NCBI GenBank assembly: GCA_019084435.1
Contig: JAHRFV010000183.1
Location: 1 to 12,304 of the forward strand
DNA length: 12,304 bases
Origin: Dethiosulfatibacter sp.
Lineage (GTDB): Bacteria; Bacillota_A; Clostridia; Tissierellales; Dethiosulfatibacteraceae
Reading direction: 5' to 3'
Part shown: in pieces, positions 1 through 7,543 of the stretch
Position numbering within the stretch: position 1 is the first letter of the stretch
Layout of the letters: the number at the start of each line of letters is the position of its first letter
Translations under genes and position numbers: made by a program
The notes under the pieces: model-generated
Databases searched by the model: none
What the model saw: the letters and a program-made list of their open reading frames with translations, nothing else
What the model was told of the DNA's origin: nothing

Positions 1-1029
1 AGGCGATTTTTTTTATTCTTCTTCCTGCTCCGTGTCTTCTTTACGGCAGCATTGGCCATTGTTCCGATCGGCATGTGGCAGCTACTGATATTTTTCTATA
101 TTCTTACAGCAGTCGGGTTCTCAGGAGCCAACATATTCTATGATTCTTTTCTGGTTGATACCACAACAGATGAAAGAATGGACAGGGTTTCCACAAATGG
201 TTTTGCTTACGGTTATATAGCCAGTATCATTCCTTTTGGCATCAGCTTGGCTATTGTTTTTGTGATTGGTATGGATGAATACCTAGGCTTCCAGCTTGGA
301 TTTGTCATCACGGCTCTCTGGTGGGGACTTTTTACTATCCCAATGATCAGAAATGTTAAGCAAAAACATTATATAGAGACTGAACCCAACCCCATCAAAA
401 ACAGCTTTATCCGACTTGGTAAAACCTTTAAGAACATCAGAAGCCACAAACCGGTATTCATATTCCTGATTGCCTATTTTCTTTACATCGATGGTGTCGA
501 TACCATCATTAAAATGGCTGTTCCTTATTCCCAAAGTGTACTGGGTGCAGACTCTTTTGATATGTTTGTACTGCTAGGCATTCTATTGATCATACAAATC
601 ATCGCATTCCCTTTCGCTATCATTTATGGAAGGCTTGCTGAGCGATTTACCACCAAGCGTATGATTTTTGTTGGAATACTGACCTACATCGTTGCCTGTA
701 TATTCGCATATAGCATAGACCACATCAATGACATCTTTATACTGGGTGCCATGATCGGGTCGGCACAAGGCGGCATCCAGGCACTCAGCAGATCCTACTA
801 TGCCAAGATAATTCCAAAAAAGAATTCCAATGAATTCTTTGGATTCTACAATGTCTTCGGAAAATTCGCAGCCATACTCGGACCGTTCATCATGGCTTTT
901 GTTACGGATATCACAGGCAATCCACGATACAGTATTCTAGGCATCATACCGCTTTTTGTCCTTGGATTTATAGTATTATTATTCCTACCTAAAACCACTG
1001 AAAGCGTGGAAGTTCATCCAGTGGAATAA
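1..1029 (+). CDS. MFS transporter, UMF1/Atg22 family (5' end outside window)
   Basis: The reading frame is open from base 1, so the gene begins upstream; the TTG at position 52 is internal, not a start. The visible 342 codons are mostly hydrophobic helices. Two stretches are diagnostic for the Atg22-like UMF1 branch of the major facilitator superfamily: an early segment resembling the family's NAFLP/VSxxGFAxGY region (here YDSFLVD followed by VSTNGFAYGY) and the later QGGIQALSRSYYAKIIP ... EFFGFYNVFGKFAAILGP region, which is almost a family signature. The protein would be a cytoplasmic-membrane secondary transporter; the substrate is unknown (fungal Atg22 exports amino acids from the vacuole, but this does not fix the bacterial substrate). 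The next gene starts 4 bases after its stop, suggesting co-transcription. Family call is firm, function is not. Confidence 0.88.
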   Translation, partial: RRFFLFFFLLRVFFTAALAIVPIGMWQLLIFFYILTAVGFSGANIFYDSFLVDTTTDERMDRVSTNGFAYGYIASIIPFGISLAIVFVIGMDEYLGFQLGFVITALWWGLFTIPMIRNVKQKHYIETEPNPIKNSFIRLGKTFKNIRSHKPVFIFLIAYFLYIDGVDTIIKMAVPYSQSVLGADSFDMFVLLGILLIIQIIAFPFAIIYGRLAERFTTKRMIFVGILTYIVACIFAYSIDHINDIFILGAMIGSAQGGIQALSRSYYAKIIPKKNSNEFFGFYNVFGKFAAILGPFIMAFVTDITGNPRYSILGIIPLFVLGFIVLLFLPKTTESVEVHPVE

Positions 1030-1033
1030 TCAG

Positions 1034-1585
1034 ATGAATAGTTTCGGTTATTCAGAAAGAATCAATGATCCTGCATTTAAAAAGTATATTCGCAACAATA
1101 AGCAGTGGGCAGGCATTTTTTCCATGATACTTGCCGTTATAGTGATTGTATCCTTTGCTATTTACGGCCATCTAAGCGATGAGATGGACAACCCTGAGGC
1201 GCTTTACATCGGTTTGGTCATAGGTGGTATGTTCATAGCTATCGGACTGTATAAGATTATCGGAATAAAACGCAGCATAACCTGGGATGGAAAAGTCACA
1301 AACAAGCTGATCCGTCACAAAAGAAAAGACAGGCTTTATATAGAATACATAGTTGTCATCACTGAGCATAACTCAGGTAAAATATATGAACTGACTTCAG
1401 TTGACGACGATACCGTCTACAACTACTATCAGATTGGAGACTTGGTCAGGCATCATGGCGGTCTGAACTCCTATGAAAAATATGATAAGACTAACGACAC
1501 CATTATATTTTGTAATGCCTGTGCCACTCTTCATGACATCCAGGATGATGTGTGCTTTCGATGCCATTGTCCTTTATTAAAATAA
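1034..1585 (+). CDS. Uncharacterised membrane protein with C-terminal zinc ribbon
   Basis: This is a 183-residue protein that I do not recognise by name. Two transmembrane helices lie at about residues 25-46 and 56-77. They are followed by a basic, soluble, beta-rich region (about 80-155) containing YYQIGDLVRHHGG, which suggests a small SH3-like or OB-like fold. The extreme C-terminus holds a CxxC...CxxC pair (C160, C163, C174, C177, with an extra C179), a typical zinc ribbon that ends the protein. It begins 4 bases after the MFS stop and has only a weak ribosome-binding site (GTGGA), consistent with translational coupling. The following gene encodes another two-helix protein, so the three genes probably form one operon. 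Function unknown. Confidence 0.8.
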   Translation: MNSFGYSERINDPAFKKYIRNNKQWAGIFSMILAVIVIVSFAIYGHLSDEMDNPEALYIGLVIGGMFIAIGLYKIIGIKRSITWDGKVTNKLIRHKRKDRLYIEYIVVITEHNSGKIYELTSVDDDTVYNYYQIGDLVRHHGGLNSYEKYDKTNDTIIFCNACATLHDIQDDVCFRCHCPLLK

Positions 1586-1602
1586 TATTACCGAGGTGAA
1601 AC

Positions 1603-2163
1603 TTGACCAAATCGACTGTTCAAAAAACATCCTGGCAAATCAATGTGCCGATTTTCAAAAATATACTGATTCTTAAGCAGATGCTAATAGCTATCGGGAT
1701 ACCCTTTGGTGCGGTTATACTTTTCTTGCTATTCAACGCCTTCAGAAGTGGTTCAAAGGATGCCTATTATGGTATCGGACTGATACTATTGCTTTTTGCC
1801 TCGGGAATTTTGCTATTAATGGTTGCTTTTGGCGGTCAATACTCAGTAGCGTTTGATATGGATGAGAAAGGCATTACCTGCAGGAGTCAGGATCGCTACA
1901 GAAAGAAATCAAAAGTGATTGGCTTTCTGACTGTTATTCTATCAGTATTCAGCAGAAGTCCAAGTGCCGCGGGTGCCGGCCTGCTCAGTCAAACAAGACA
2001 TACTGTACGTATTAAATGGGTAGATATACAGAAGGTAAAATTTTATCCGAATTACCGAACCATACTCGTCAAAGAAAACGCCCTAAATAGCATAGGCATA
2101 TTCTGCACCAAGGAAAACTATACGACTATTGAATCCTATATTAAGAAAAGGCTGATCGTGTGA
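1603..2163 (+). CDS. Uncharacterised two-helix membrane protein with PH-like C-terminal region
   Basis: The 186-residue product starts at TTG 1603, supported by GAGGTG at 1593-1598 at normal spacing. Two hydrophobic helices (about residues 21-47 and 56-78) are followed by a cytosolic, strand-rich half. The pattern VRIKWVDIQKVKFYPN...ILVKENALNSIGIF resembles bacterial PH-like (bPH) domains, in which a conserved W/I-x-D-I-x-x-V strand pair follows a membrane hairpin; this is a similarity judged by eye. The gene is 17 bases downstream of the zinc-ribbon gene and is probably in the same operon. Its TGA stop directly abuts the complementary stop of cadA on the other strand and lies within a hairpin. 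No function can be assigned. Confidence 0.75.
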   Translation: MTKSTVQKTSWQINVPIFKNILILKQMLIAIGIPFGAVILFLLFNAFRSGSKDAYYGIGLILLLFASGILLLMVAFGGQYSVAFDMDEKGITCRSQDRYRKKSKVIGFLTVILSVFSRSPSAAGAGLLSQTRHTVRIKWVDIQKVKFYPNYRTILVKENALNSIGIFCTKENYTTIESYIKKRLIV

Positions 2164-2172
2164 TCAGCCTTT
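2147..2172. terminator. Bidirectional hairpin covering two convergent stop codons
   Basis: AAAGGCTGATC (2147-2157) and GATCAGCCTTT (2162-2172) form a perfect 11-bp stem with a GTGT loop. A-rich sequence on one side and TTT on the other give short U runs in both directions, so it probably terminates both the + operon and the - strand cadCA operon. There is no intergenic base: the + stop is 2161-2163 and the - stop is 2164-2166, both inside the hairpin. The U tracts are short (3-4), so efficiency is uncertain. Confidence 0.6.
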
Positions 2173-4098
2173 CATGATTCTTGTTGAGTTGATAACGGCT
2201 ATTAATGCAACACCAACGTCTGCGAATATTGCCTGATACATGGCTGCCAGGCCAAATGTGCTCAATATCATCACAATCGCTTTTACTCCCAGGGCAAATA
2301 CAATATTCTGCCATACGATGGCTCGCGTTTTTCTGGCGATTATGATACTCTCCGCAATCTGTGAAGGATTGTCATTCATCAGCACAATATCTGCCGCTTC
2401 CACTGCAGCATCAGATCCCAATGCTCCCATGGCGAATCCGATATCTGCGCCTGCCAGTAAGGGTGCATCATTGATGCCGTCTCCTACAGCTATGGTTTTT
2501 GTCTCTTTATTCAGAAGACCTTTCATGATTTCAACCTTAGCGTCCGGTAGCAGTTCATAGTATGTCTTATCTATTCCCAGTTCACTACCGATTTTTAGGG
2601 CGGTTTTTTTATTGTCTCCAGTCAACATAATGACTTCACTAATACCCAGTTTCTTAAGATTTTCAACAACTTTGTAGCTACTTTCTTTTATCATATCAGC
2701 TACAGTCATGTAACCGTAATAATCTCCCGAAACCGCAACATGTACAACTGTACCTTCCAAGTCATCTGACTCGCCGCCAAAATCACTCAGTTGATTCTCC
2801 ATCAACTTACCGCTACCGACCAGCACGTCTTTACCCTTTATTATTGCCCTAATACCGAATCCTGATAGCTCCTCATGATTCTCTATTAGACTCTTGTCGA
2901 CATCAATAGAAAATTTTTGCTTAATCGAATTTGCTATAGGATGGTTGGAATAAAACTCCCCATAAGCTCCGTAAAACAACAAGTCATCCTGACTAATGTT
3001 ATCGGCGGGAAATATCCCAGTCACAGAGAATTTTCCTTTCGTCAATGTGCCTGTCTTGTCAAATATGACGCGGTCTGCACTAACCAAGGCCTCAAGATAA
3101 TTGCCACCTTTAACCAGTATGCCCTTCCTTGACGCTGCCCCTATGCCCCCAAAATATGCCAGTGGGATAGATAAAACCAACGCACATGGGCATGACACCA
3201 CCAAGAATATCAAACCTCTGTAAACCCATTCTCTGGTTATGCCACCATACAAAATCAGCGGCGGTACAATCGCAATTAGAGCTGCGAGACCGACAACTGC
3301 CGGTGTGTAATATCTTGCAAATTTGGTAATGAAATTCTCTGTATGAGCTTTATTCTGAGAGGCTTCCTCTACAAGCTTCAAAATCTTGGAAGCAGTAGAT
3401 TCTCCAAAGATTTTAGTGACCCTTACTCTGACCACTCCCGTGAGGTTTACGCCTCCTGCCAGCAATTCATCCTGAGGCACATACTCCCTGGGCATCGATT
3501 CACCTGTCAATGCTGAATTATCAACGGAAGTCGAGCCTTCAACAATAATGCCATCCAAAGGTATCCTTTCCCCTGGCTTGATGACTATAATCTGGCCAAC
3601 CCTTACTAATTCTGGCTTAACCACTTCCAGATGTTTTTCACATTCCAGGTTGGCATAATCAGGTTTGATATCAAGCAAGGCTTTGATAGATTTTCTGGAA
3701 TTGTCGACTGCCAGATCCTGCAGATGCTCTCCCACGCTATAGAATAGCATAACAGCTGCTGCCTCAGGATATTCACCAATAATCAAGGCACCAAAAGTTG
3801 CCACAGTCATCAGAAAATTTTCATCGAAAACCTTACCTTTGATCAGGTTTCTAAATGCTGTCAAAATAACATCATAACCCAAAATGACGTAAGCAATAAC
3901 ATGAAGAATAGGTGCGTAATTATTAGCCCTGACAACTATTCCTATTATAAAAATAAGTGCACCGAATATAATCCTGATGATGTTAGCATTAATATTTGGT
4001 TTTTTATCAACCATCACAAGCTGGTTTTCTTTTTCTTTCAATTCATCTGCAAAATTGATTTCACAATGACCGCAACCACAAGTCTGTTTTTCTGACAT
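2164..4098 (-). CDS. cadA: P1B-2-type Zn2+/Cd2+/Pb2+ exporting ATPase
   Basis: This is a heavy-metal efflux pump of the cytoplasmic membrane. With start ATG 4098 it has 644 residues. It shows, in order, a Cys/His tail (C7, C9, H11, C12), the actuator TGES (198-201), the CPC metal motif in TM6 (303-305), the phosphorylated Asp of DKTGT (D347), the P1B-specific HP pair (386-387) and GDGINDAP (539-546). K606 and D627, 21 residues apart, match the P1B-2 metal-site Lys and Asp of ZntA and point to Zn/Cd/Pb rather than copper. There is no N-terminal HMA domain; only the short CGCGHC tail is present, so it is shorter than classical CadA. ATG 4104 is also possible, but AAGGAAG at 4105-4111 is far better spaced for 4098. 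It lies 58 bases downstream of cadC and is presumably co-transcribed and metal-induced. Confidence 0.95.
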   Translation of the reverse strand: MSEKQTCGCGHCEINFADELKEKENQLVMVDKKPNINANIIRIIFGALIFIIGIVVRANNYAPILHVIAYVILGYDVILTAFRNLIKGKVFDENFLMTVATFGALIIGEYPEAAAVMLFYSVGEHLQDLAVDNSRKSIKALLDIKPDYANLECEKHLEVVKPELVRVGQIIVIKPGERIPLDGIIVEGSTSVDNSALTGESMPREYVPQDELLAGGVNLTGVVRVRVTKIFGESTASKILKLVEEASQNKAHTENFITKFARYYTPAVVGLAALIAIVPPLILYGGITREWVYRGLIFLVVSCPCALVLSIPLAYFGGIGAASRKGILVKGGNYLEALVSADRVIFDKTGTLTKGKFSVTGIFPADNISQDDLLFYGAYGEFYSNHPIANSIKQKFSIDVDKSLIENHEELSGFGIRAIIKGKDVLVGSGKLMENQLSDFGGESDDLEGTVVHVAVSGDYYGYMTVADMIKESSYKVVENLKKLGISEVIMLTGDNKKTALKIGSELGIDKTYYELLPDAKVEIMKGLLNKETKTIAVGDGINDAPLLAGADIGFAMGALGSDAAVEAADIVLMNDNPSQIAESIIIARKTRAIVWQNIVFALGVKAIVMILSTFGLAAMYQAIFADVGVALIAVINSTRIMKG

Positions 4099-4156
4099 AT
4101 ACATCTTCCTTTCTGTTTATAAAATTAAGTTTAGTTGATACTTGATTAGCATTAGA

Positions 4157-4516
4157 TTACCTATGCTTTATGTGCTCGATTCCTTGATTAAACATATGCT
4201 CCACATGCTCATCGTCAAGTGAGTAATAAATATTTTTGCCATCTCTTCTGAATTTGACAAGTCTGGCATTCTTCAATGTCCGCAGCTGATGTGATATGGC
4301 GGATTGGCTCATGCAAAGCAAAGCTGCAATATCACAGACGCACATCTCATTGATGGCGAGTGCTCTTAGTATATTGATACGTGTTCCATCACCCAAAACC
4401 TTAAACAGTTCTGAAAGCTCCATCACCATATCTTCATGAAGCATATTGTCTCTTGCAGTTGATACGATGTCTTCATGTATGCAGTAGGCATCGCAACGCT
4501 GTAAATCCTTATCCAT
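4157..4516 (-). CDS. cadC: ArsR/SmtB-family metal-sensing repressor, CadC type
   Basis: This 119-residue winged-helix repressor should bind the palindrome upstream of its own gene and release it when Cd, Pb or Zn binds. The core LGDGTRINIL...CVCDIA...SQSAISHQLRTLKNARLV...DGKNIYYSL is standard ArsR. The known thiolate site of pI258 CadC (C7, C11, C58, C60) is present with a one-residue offset as C8, C12, C59 and C61. The second, C-terminal alpha-5 site (D101, H103, H114, E117 in CadC) appears as D102, H104, H115 and H118, with His instead of Glu, as in CzrA. Start ATG 4516 has AGGAGGA four bases upstream. It precedes cadA on the same strand. The metal specificity is inferred from ligands, not measured. 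Confidence 0.94.
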   Translation of the reverse strand: MDKDLQRCDAYCIHEDIVSTARDNMLHEDMVMELSELFKVLGDGTRINILRALAINEMCVCDIAALLCMSQSAISHQLRTLKNARLVKFRRDGKNIYYSLDDEHVEHMFNQGIEHIKHR

Positions 4517-4527
4517 AAATCCTCCTC

Positions 4528-4557
4528 ATTCATATGAATACTTGCTCATGTGTTCAT
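4528..4557. promoter_or_regulatory. Candidate CadC operator
   Basis: Positions 4534-4557 form an imperfect 12-12 palindrome (ATGAATACTTGC / TCATGTGTTCAT, 9 of 12 pairs), with the TGAA...TTCA ends typical of ArsR/SmtB operators. Overlapping it, ATTCATATGAAT at 4528-4539 is a perfect 12-bp palindrome. Both lie between the cadC -10 box and its ribosome-binding site, around the expected transcript start, where a bound repressor would block initiation. Confidence 0.65.
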
Positions 4558-4561
4558 TCTT

Positions 4562-4590
4562 AGTTTACATCGATACTCTTGTTTTGTCAA
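4562..4590 (-). promoter_or_regulatory. cadCA promoter
   Basis: On the - strand there is a perfect -35 TTGACA (4585-4590), a 17-base spacer and -10 TAAACT (4562-4567). The predicted transcript start falls in the CadC palindrome next to it. It overlaps the divergent promoter of the phospholipase-like gene. Confidence 0.75.
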
Positions 4591-4608
4591 CCAGTCTTGT
4601 TGTATAAT
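4579..4608 (+). promoter_or_regulatory. Promoter of the phospholipase C-like gene
   Basis: TTGTTT (4579-4584), an 18-base spacer and a perfect TATAAT (4603-4608) precede AAGGAG and ATG 4639. Its -35 region is interleaved with the -35 of the divergent cadC promoter, so the two may compete for polymerase. This is also why an ATG-less extension of the reading frame into this region is not accepted as coding. Confidence 0.65.
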
Positions 4609-4638
4609 GACATGAAATCGTTATCAAGGAGTGATGAA

Positions 4639-5613
4639 ATGTCAGACTTTATCAATCACTACTATTGTGGTGAGGAAGCACTAAAGCTAGTTGATGATTC
4701 AATCAATGCAATCATTGAGAAAAATAGAATCCTTTTTAATTTCGGTTGCCAGGGACCTGATTTTTTCTTGTATCACGGTGTTGTGCCATGGAACAAGAAT
4801 TTTGGTTACGCCAAGTTTGGTGAAATAATACACGCATCCGAAACCAATCTTTTGTTTGCAACCATGTATGAATACTGCCAAAAACCAGAAAACGCTGCAA
4901 TCAAGGATAATATCCTTTCTTATATATTGGGCTATGCCTGTCATCATTCCTTGGATTCTATCTCGCACCCCTTTATATTTTTCTTTTCTGGATTTGCATC
5001 ACATCTGCACAAGGAATATGAGATGATTCTTGATGTGCTTAATTGCAAACTCCAAGGATACGATGATGCTGTTACCTTTGATTCTAGAAAAATTATCCCT
5101 GCTTCAGATACCGATATTCAGATGATTCAGGATTTCCATGCCTATGTTATTGGAAGAATCTCTGGCAAAGCGTTGCCCGAAGGTGCTGTCAAAACATGTA
5201 TAGGAGATTACTCACAACTCCTCTCTCTCTTTCCGGATTCATTGGGCATAAAACGAATCCTTGCCAAGATAATCGAGAAGATCATCGGAAAACCTCATGC
5301 CTTTTCCAAGGCCTTCATACAAAAAAACATCAAAGATATAGATGACTATATGAATCTCAAGCATAACAAGTGGCTGCATCCATGCGACAAGGATATAATA
5401 TCTGACGCCTCCTACCCAGATCTGTTTGAAAAAGCAGTTCAGGATGCATCAACCAAAATGACCGGACTTTTCCAGATATCGGGTGACAATGACACAAATC
5501 AGGAGATTGCGAAAATAATAAAAAACTTCTCCTTTGAAACCGGAGAAGTCTTTAACTACGAAAACAGTAAAAACACCATCAAAATGAAATACTACAGCCC
5601 CAAGGGCTTTTAA
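4639..5613 (+). CDS. Zinc-dependent phospholipase C family protein
   Basis: The protein has 324 residues with ATG 4639, chosen because AAGGAG (4626-4631) is seven bases upstream and a TATAAT box occupies the in-frame sequence further up. It resembles the zinc-dependent phospholipase C fold (PF00882). GCQGPDFF at 36-43 supplies an Asp ligand (D41), and further candidate ligands are H65, HxxxD at H102/D106, H110 and HxxxE at H122/E126. The HxxxD and HxxxE pairs parallel H126/D130 and H148/E152 of C. perfringens alpha-toxin. Unlike secreted toxins it has no signal peptide and no C2 domain, so it may act in the cytoplasm; phospholipid cleavage is inferred from the family. It is monocistronic, and its stop overlaps the convergent ligase-like gene by 4 bases. 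Confidence 0.82.
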   Translation: MSDFINHYYCGEEALKLVDDSINAIIEKNRILFNFGCQGPDFFLYHGVVPWNKNFGYAKFGEIIHASETNLLFATMYEYCQKPENAAIKDNILSYILGYACHHSLDSISHPFIFFFSGFASHLHKEYEMILDVLNCKLQGYDDAVTFDSRKIIPASDTDIQMIQDFHAYVIGRISGKALPEGAVKTCIGDYSQLLSLFPDSLGIKRILAKIIEKIIGKPHAFSKAFIQKNIKDIDDYMNLKHNKWLHPCDKDIISDASYPDLFEKAVQDASTKMTGLFQISGDNDTNQEIAKIIKNFSFETGEVFNYENSKNTIKMKYYSPKGF

Positions 5614-7430
5614 ACGGTTTGTTTCTTGATGATTCCATTGATAGCTATACCTAGGCCTACCATAACGTAAAACAGCGGTGCAACAGAGATAATCTGATCG
5701 TTGAAGAAGGCTGCCCCCAGATAGGCCATAATACCTGTAAAGGCACCGATACCTACATAATCCAACAGCGTCTTCAAATCCCTTCTGAAATAAAGCTTCA
5801 TGCTATCGATAGCGTACATCACGTAAATAGCTAACAGCGCCAGCAGTGAAATAAACCCAGTATTGATTCCGATTTGGAGATACATGTTATGTGGTTTATC
5901 TACAATGATTGATTCGTTATTGAATGCATTCATCTTTCCAGCATAATCCCTCTGTGGAAACTCGATGGTAAACATATCCGGTCCGTAGCCTACAAAGAAT
6001 GCATCCTTTAGCATTGGTAAGCTTCTTGACCATATATATCCCCTTGACGATGCAAATCTCTCATGTCCATCCATAATCGATAGTCTTGATGGATTCTCCG
6101 AGACGCCTAGAACACCTCCAGATCCAGCCATTCTGAACCCATCAGCAGTGAAATAGATATCAAAGCGCTGATGATAGGCCTTAACCTCAAATTTTCCTCT
6201 GTCTTCATCAAGCACAATCGAGTAATCCTTGTATCTTTCGTCTACGAGTGTTATAGTCTGGGCATTGATATCAATAGCCAGCGGATTTCCTTCCAAGTCT
6301 TCAAATGTCATTTGTTCATCTTCATATACAATTTTCAGGCTTTCTGCAGTAGTGATAATCGCCAAAGAATCCCCATCAAATACCAGATTCTCAAATCTTA
6401 GCCTATTCTCCCTGTCTGCTCCCAGCCTTTGTATTTCAGCGCCAATATCCAGAGAACCAAATTCCCTCAGTACTTTTCCGCCCGAAACAGTATTCATGAT
6501 GATGATTACTAAAAAAGCAATGGGTAATACGGATAATCTCTTAAAATTCCTTTTGATTTCTTTTCTAAACAACAATATTATAAATATAAAGCTAAAAGCC
6601 ACACCCAGATAGCCAGCCCTTGAATTGGAACCTATCCAGACGAAACACATCAGAGCAAAAAAGACACCGGACAGTACAATTTGTTTTTTGTCCTTGGCAT
6701 ACATGAACAATGCAAAAGATAACGGCAGCAAAATTGCAGCAAAGCTACCGACAAAATTGGTGTTATACATAGTCGCATAAATAGTGTACTTACCGAATGT
6801 GAATTCCAGTGATTCAGCGATATGGTGCAGATATTCGGGTAGTATCAGATATCTGGCAAACATGGTCTTGAAAAAATCAACCCCGAAGTACTGTCCTATA
6901 CCCAGCACCGCTGTCATAGAACCGACAAATATATAAGCCCCGACTATAGCCTTCACATGCTTTTCATTTTGGACAAAATTCATGACTGCCGCCACCAACA
7001 AACCATAACCAATCAGTACATACACCCCTTGAAACAGCTCAATGAATCCTCTTGAGGCTACAACACGATAATCAGCATTGAAGAACGATGCAATGACAAA
7101 AACAATATAAACAGCTAGCGGGATATAAAATTTGATGTGGTATTTCGAAAGCTTAAATCTGAATTGACCAGTCAGCCTCAATAAGAAAAGCAAAACCACT
7201 GACAGATAGGTCACAGCCACAAATATTACCGACTTATAATAGCTGAAGAAATCTATACTGGTATCAGCACCCTTCCAATTAATTCTTTCAAGTCCTTCAA
7301 CCTCAATAACCTTTGCAAATACAATTAAGGGTAGGATTCCTACAATAAAAAGAATAGGCAGTAGATTGTACCAATTCAGATCCTTTTTCTTCTCCAAAGG
7401 TTTTGTTTTTTTGATTCTCTTTTTAGCCAT
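5610..7430 (-). CDS. O-antigen ligase/polymerase-like membrane protein (Wzy_C)
   Basis: The 606-residue product starts at ATG 7430, which follows GAGGAG by six bases; a longer frame to 7532 would run through the promoter. A Lys-rich N-terminus is followed by about ten to twelve membrane helices. The Wzy_C features are GSNSRAGYLG (267-276, R271) and, near the end, RGYIWSR...FFVGYGPDMF and VDKPHNMYLQIGINTG (510-525, H514), the loop that carries catalytic residues in WaaL-type ligases. A large extracytoplasmic domain (about 315-510), unusual in E. coli WaaL, sits between them. Proteins of this class transfer or polymerise undecaprenyl-linked glycans on the outer face of the membrane; in a Gram-positive the acceptor is unknown. 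No glycan genes lie next to it. It has its own promoter. Confidence 0.85.
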   Translation of the reverse strand: MAKKRIKKTKPLEKKKDLNWYNLLPILFIVGILPLIVFAKVIEVEGLERINWKGADTSIDFFSYYKSVIFVAVTYLSVVLLFLLRLTGQFRFKLSKYHIKFYIPLAVYIVFVIASFFNADYRVVASRGFIELFQGVYVLIGYGLLVAAVMNFVQNEKHVKAIVGAYIFVGSMTAVLGIGQYFGVDFFKTMFARYLILPEYLHHIAESLEFTFGKYTIYATMYNTNFVGSFAAILLPLSFALFMYAKDKKQIVLSGVFFALMCFVWIGSNSRAGYLGVAFSFIFIILLFRKEIKRNFKRLSVLPIAFLVIIIMNTVSGGKVLREFGSLDIGAEIQRLGADRENRLRFENLVFDGDSLAIITTAESLKIVYEDEQMTFEDLEGNPLAIDINAQTITLVDERYKDYSIVLDEDRGKFEVKAYHQRFDIYFTADGFRMAGSGGVLGVSENPSRLSIMDGHERFASSRGYIWSRSLPMLKDAFFVGYGPDMFTIEFPQRDYAGKMNAFNNESIIVDKPHNMYLQIGINTGFISLLALLAIYVMYAIDSMKLYFRRDLKTLLDYVGIGAFTGIMAYLGAAFFNDQIISVAPLFYVMVGLGIAINGIIKKQTV

Positions 7431-7475
7431 TTGACACTCCTCAAATACATTATGTTTTGAAAATAAACCTTTTAA

Positions 7476-7504
7476 ATTATACCATAATTGAAGTAATCCT
7501 TCCA
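7476..7504 (-). promoter_or_regulatory. Extended -10 promoter of the ligase-like gene
   Basis: On the - strand TGGTATAAT gives a perfect -10 (7476-7481) with the TGn extension. The -35 is poor (TGGAAG, 7499-7504, spacer 17), as expected when the extension is present. It lies just beyond the terminator of the upstream deacylase gene, so the two - strand genes are separate transcription units. Confidence 0.6.
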
Positions 7505-7519
7505 TCAGAAATGTGGATG

Positions 7520-7543
7520 AAAAAAGGGGCAATTACTTGCCCC
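7520..7543 (-). terminator. Intrinsic terminator of the deacylase gene
   Basis: On the - strand GGGGCAA-GTAA-TTGCCCC is followed by six Ts (7520-7525), a canonical rho-independent terminator. The TAA stop of the deacylase is inside the loop, and its last codons (Trp-Gly-Lys) form the 5' arm. Confidence 0.88.

Noticed and set aside
4105..4156. Separate promoter for cadA
   Set aside because: Only A/T-rich fragments such as TATAAA without a matching -35; co-transcription with cadC explains expression.
4579..4638. N-terminal extension of the phospholipase-like protein by 20 codons
   Set aside because: The stretch contains the -35 and TATAAT boxes and lacks an SD; AAGGAG fits ATG 4639.
5525..5549. 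Perfect 8-bp inverted repeat ACTTCTCC/GGAGAAGT inside the phospholipase-like gene
   Set aside because: It is well inside the coding region, has no T tract and a nine-base loop; most likely chance.
5596..5612. AGCCC-CAA-GGGCT hairpin followed by TTTT at the end of the phospholipase-like gene
   Set aside because: A five-pair stem with a short T run is too weak to call a terminator, though no better one was seen between these convergent genes.
7431..7532. N-terminal extension of the ligase-like protein by 34 codons
   Set aside because: It would cover the extended -10 promoter, and GAGGAG is correctly placed for ATG 7430.
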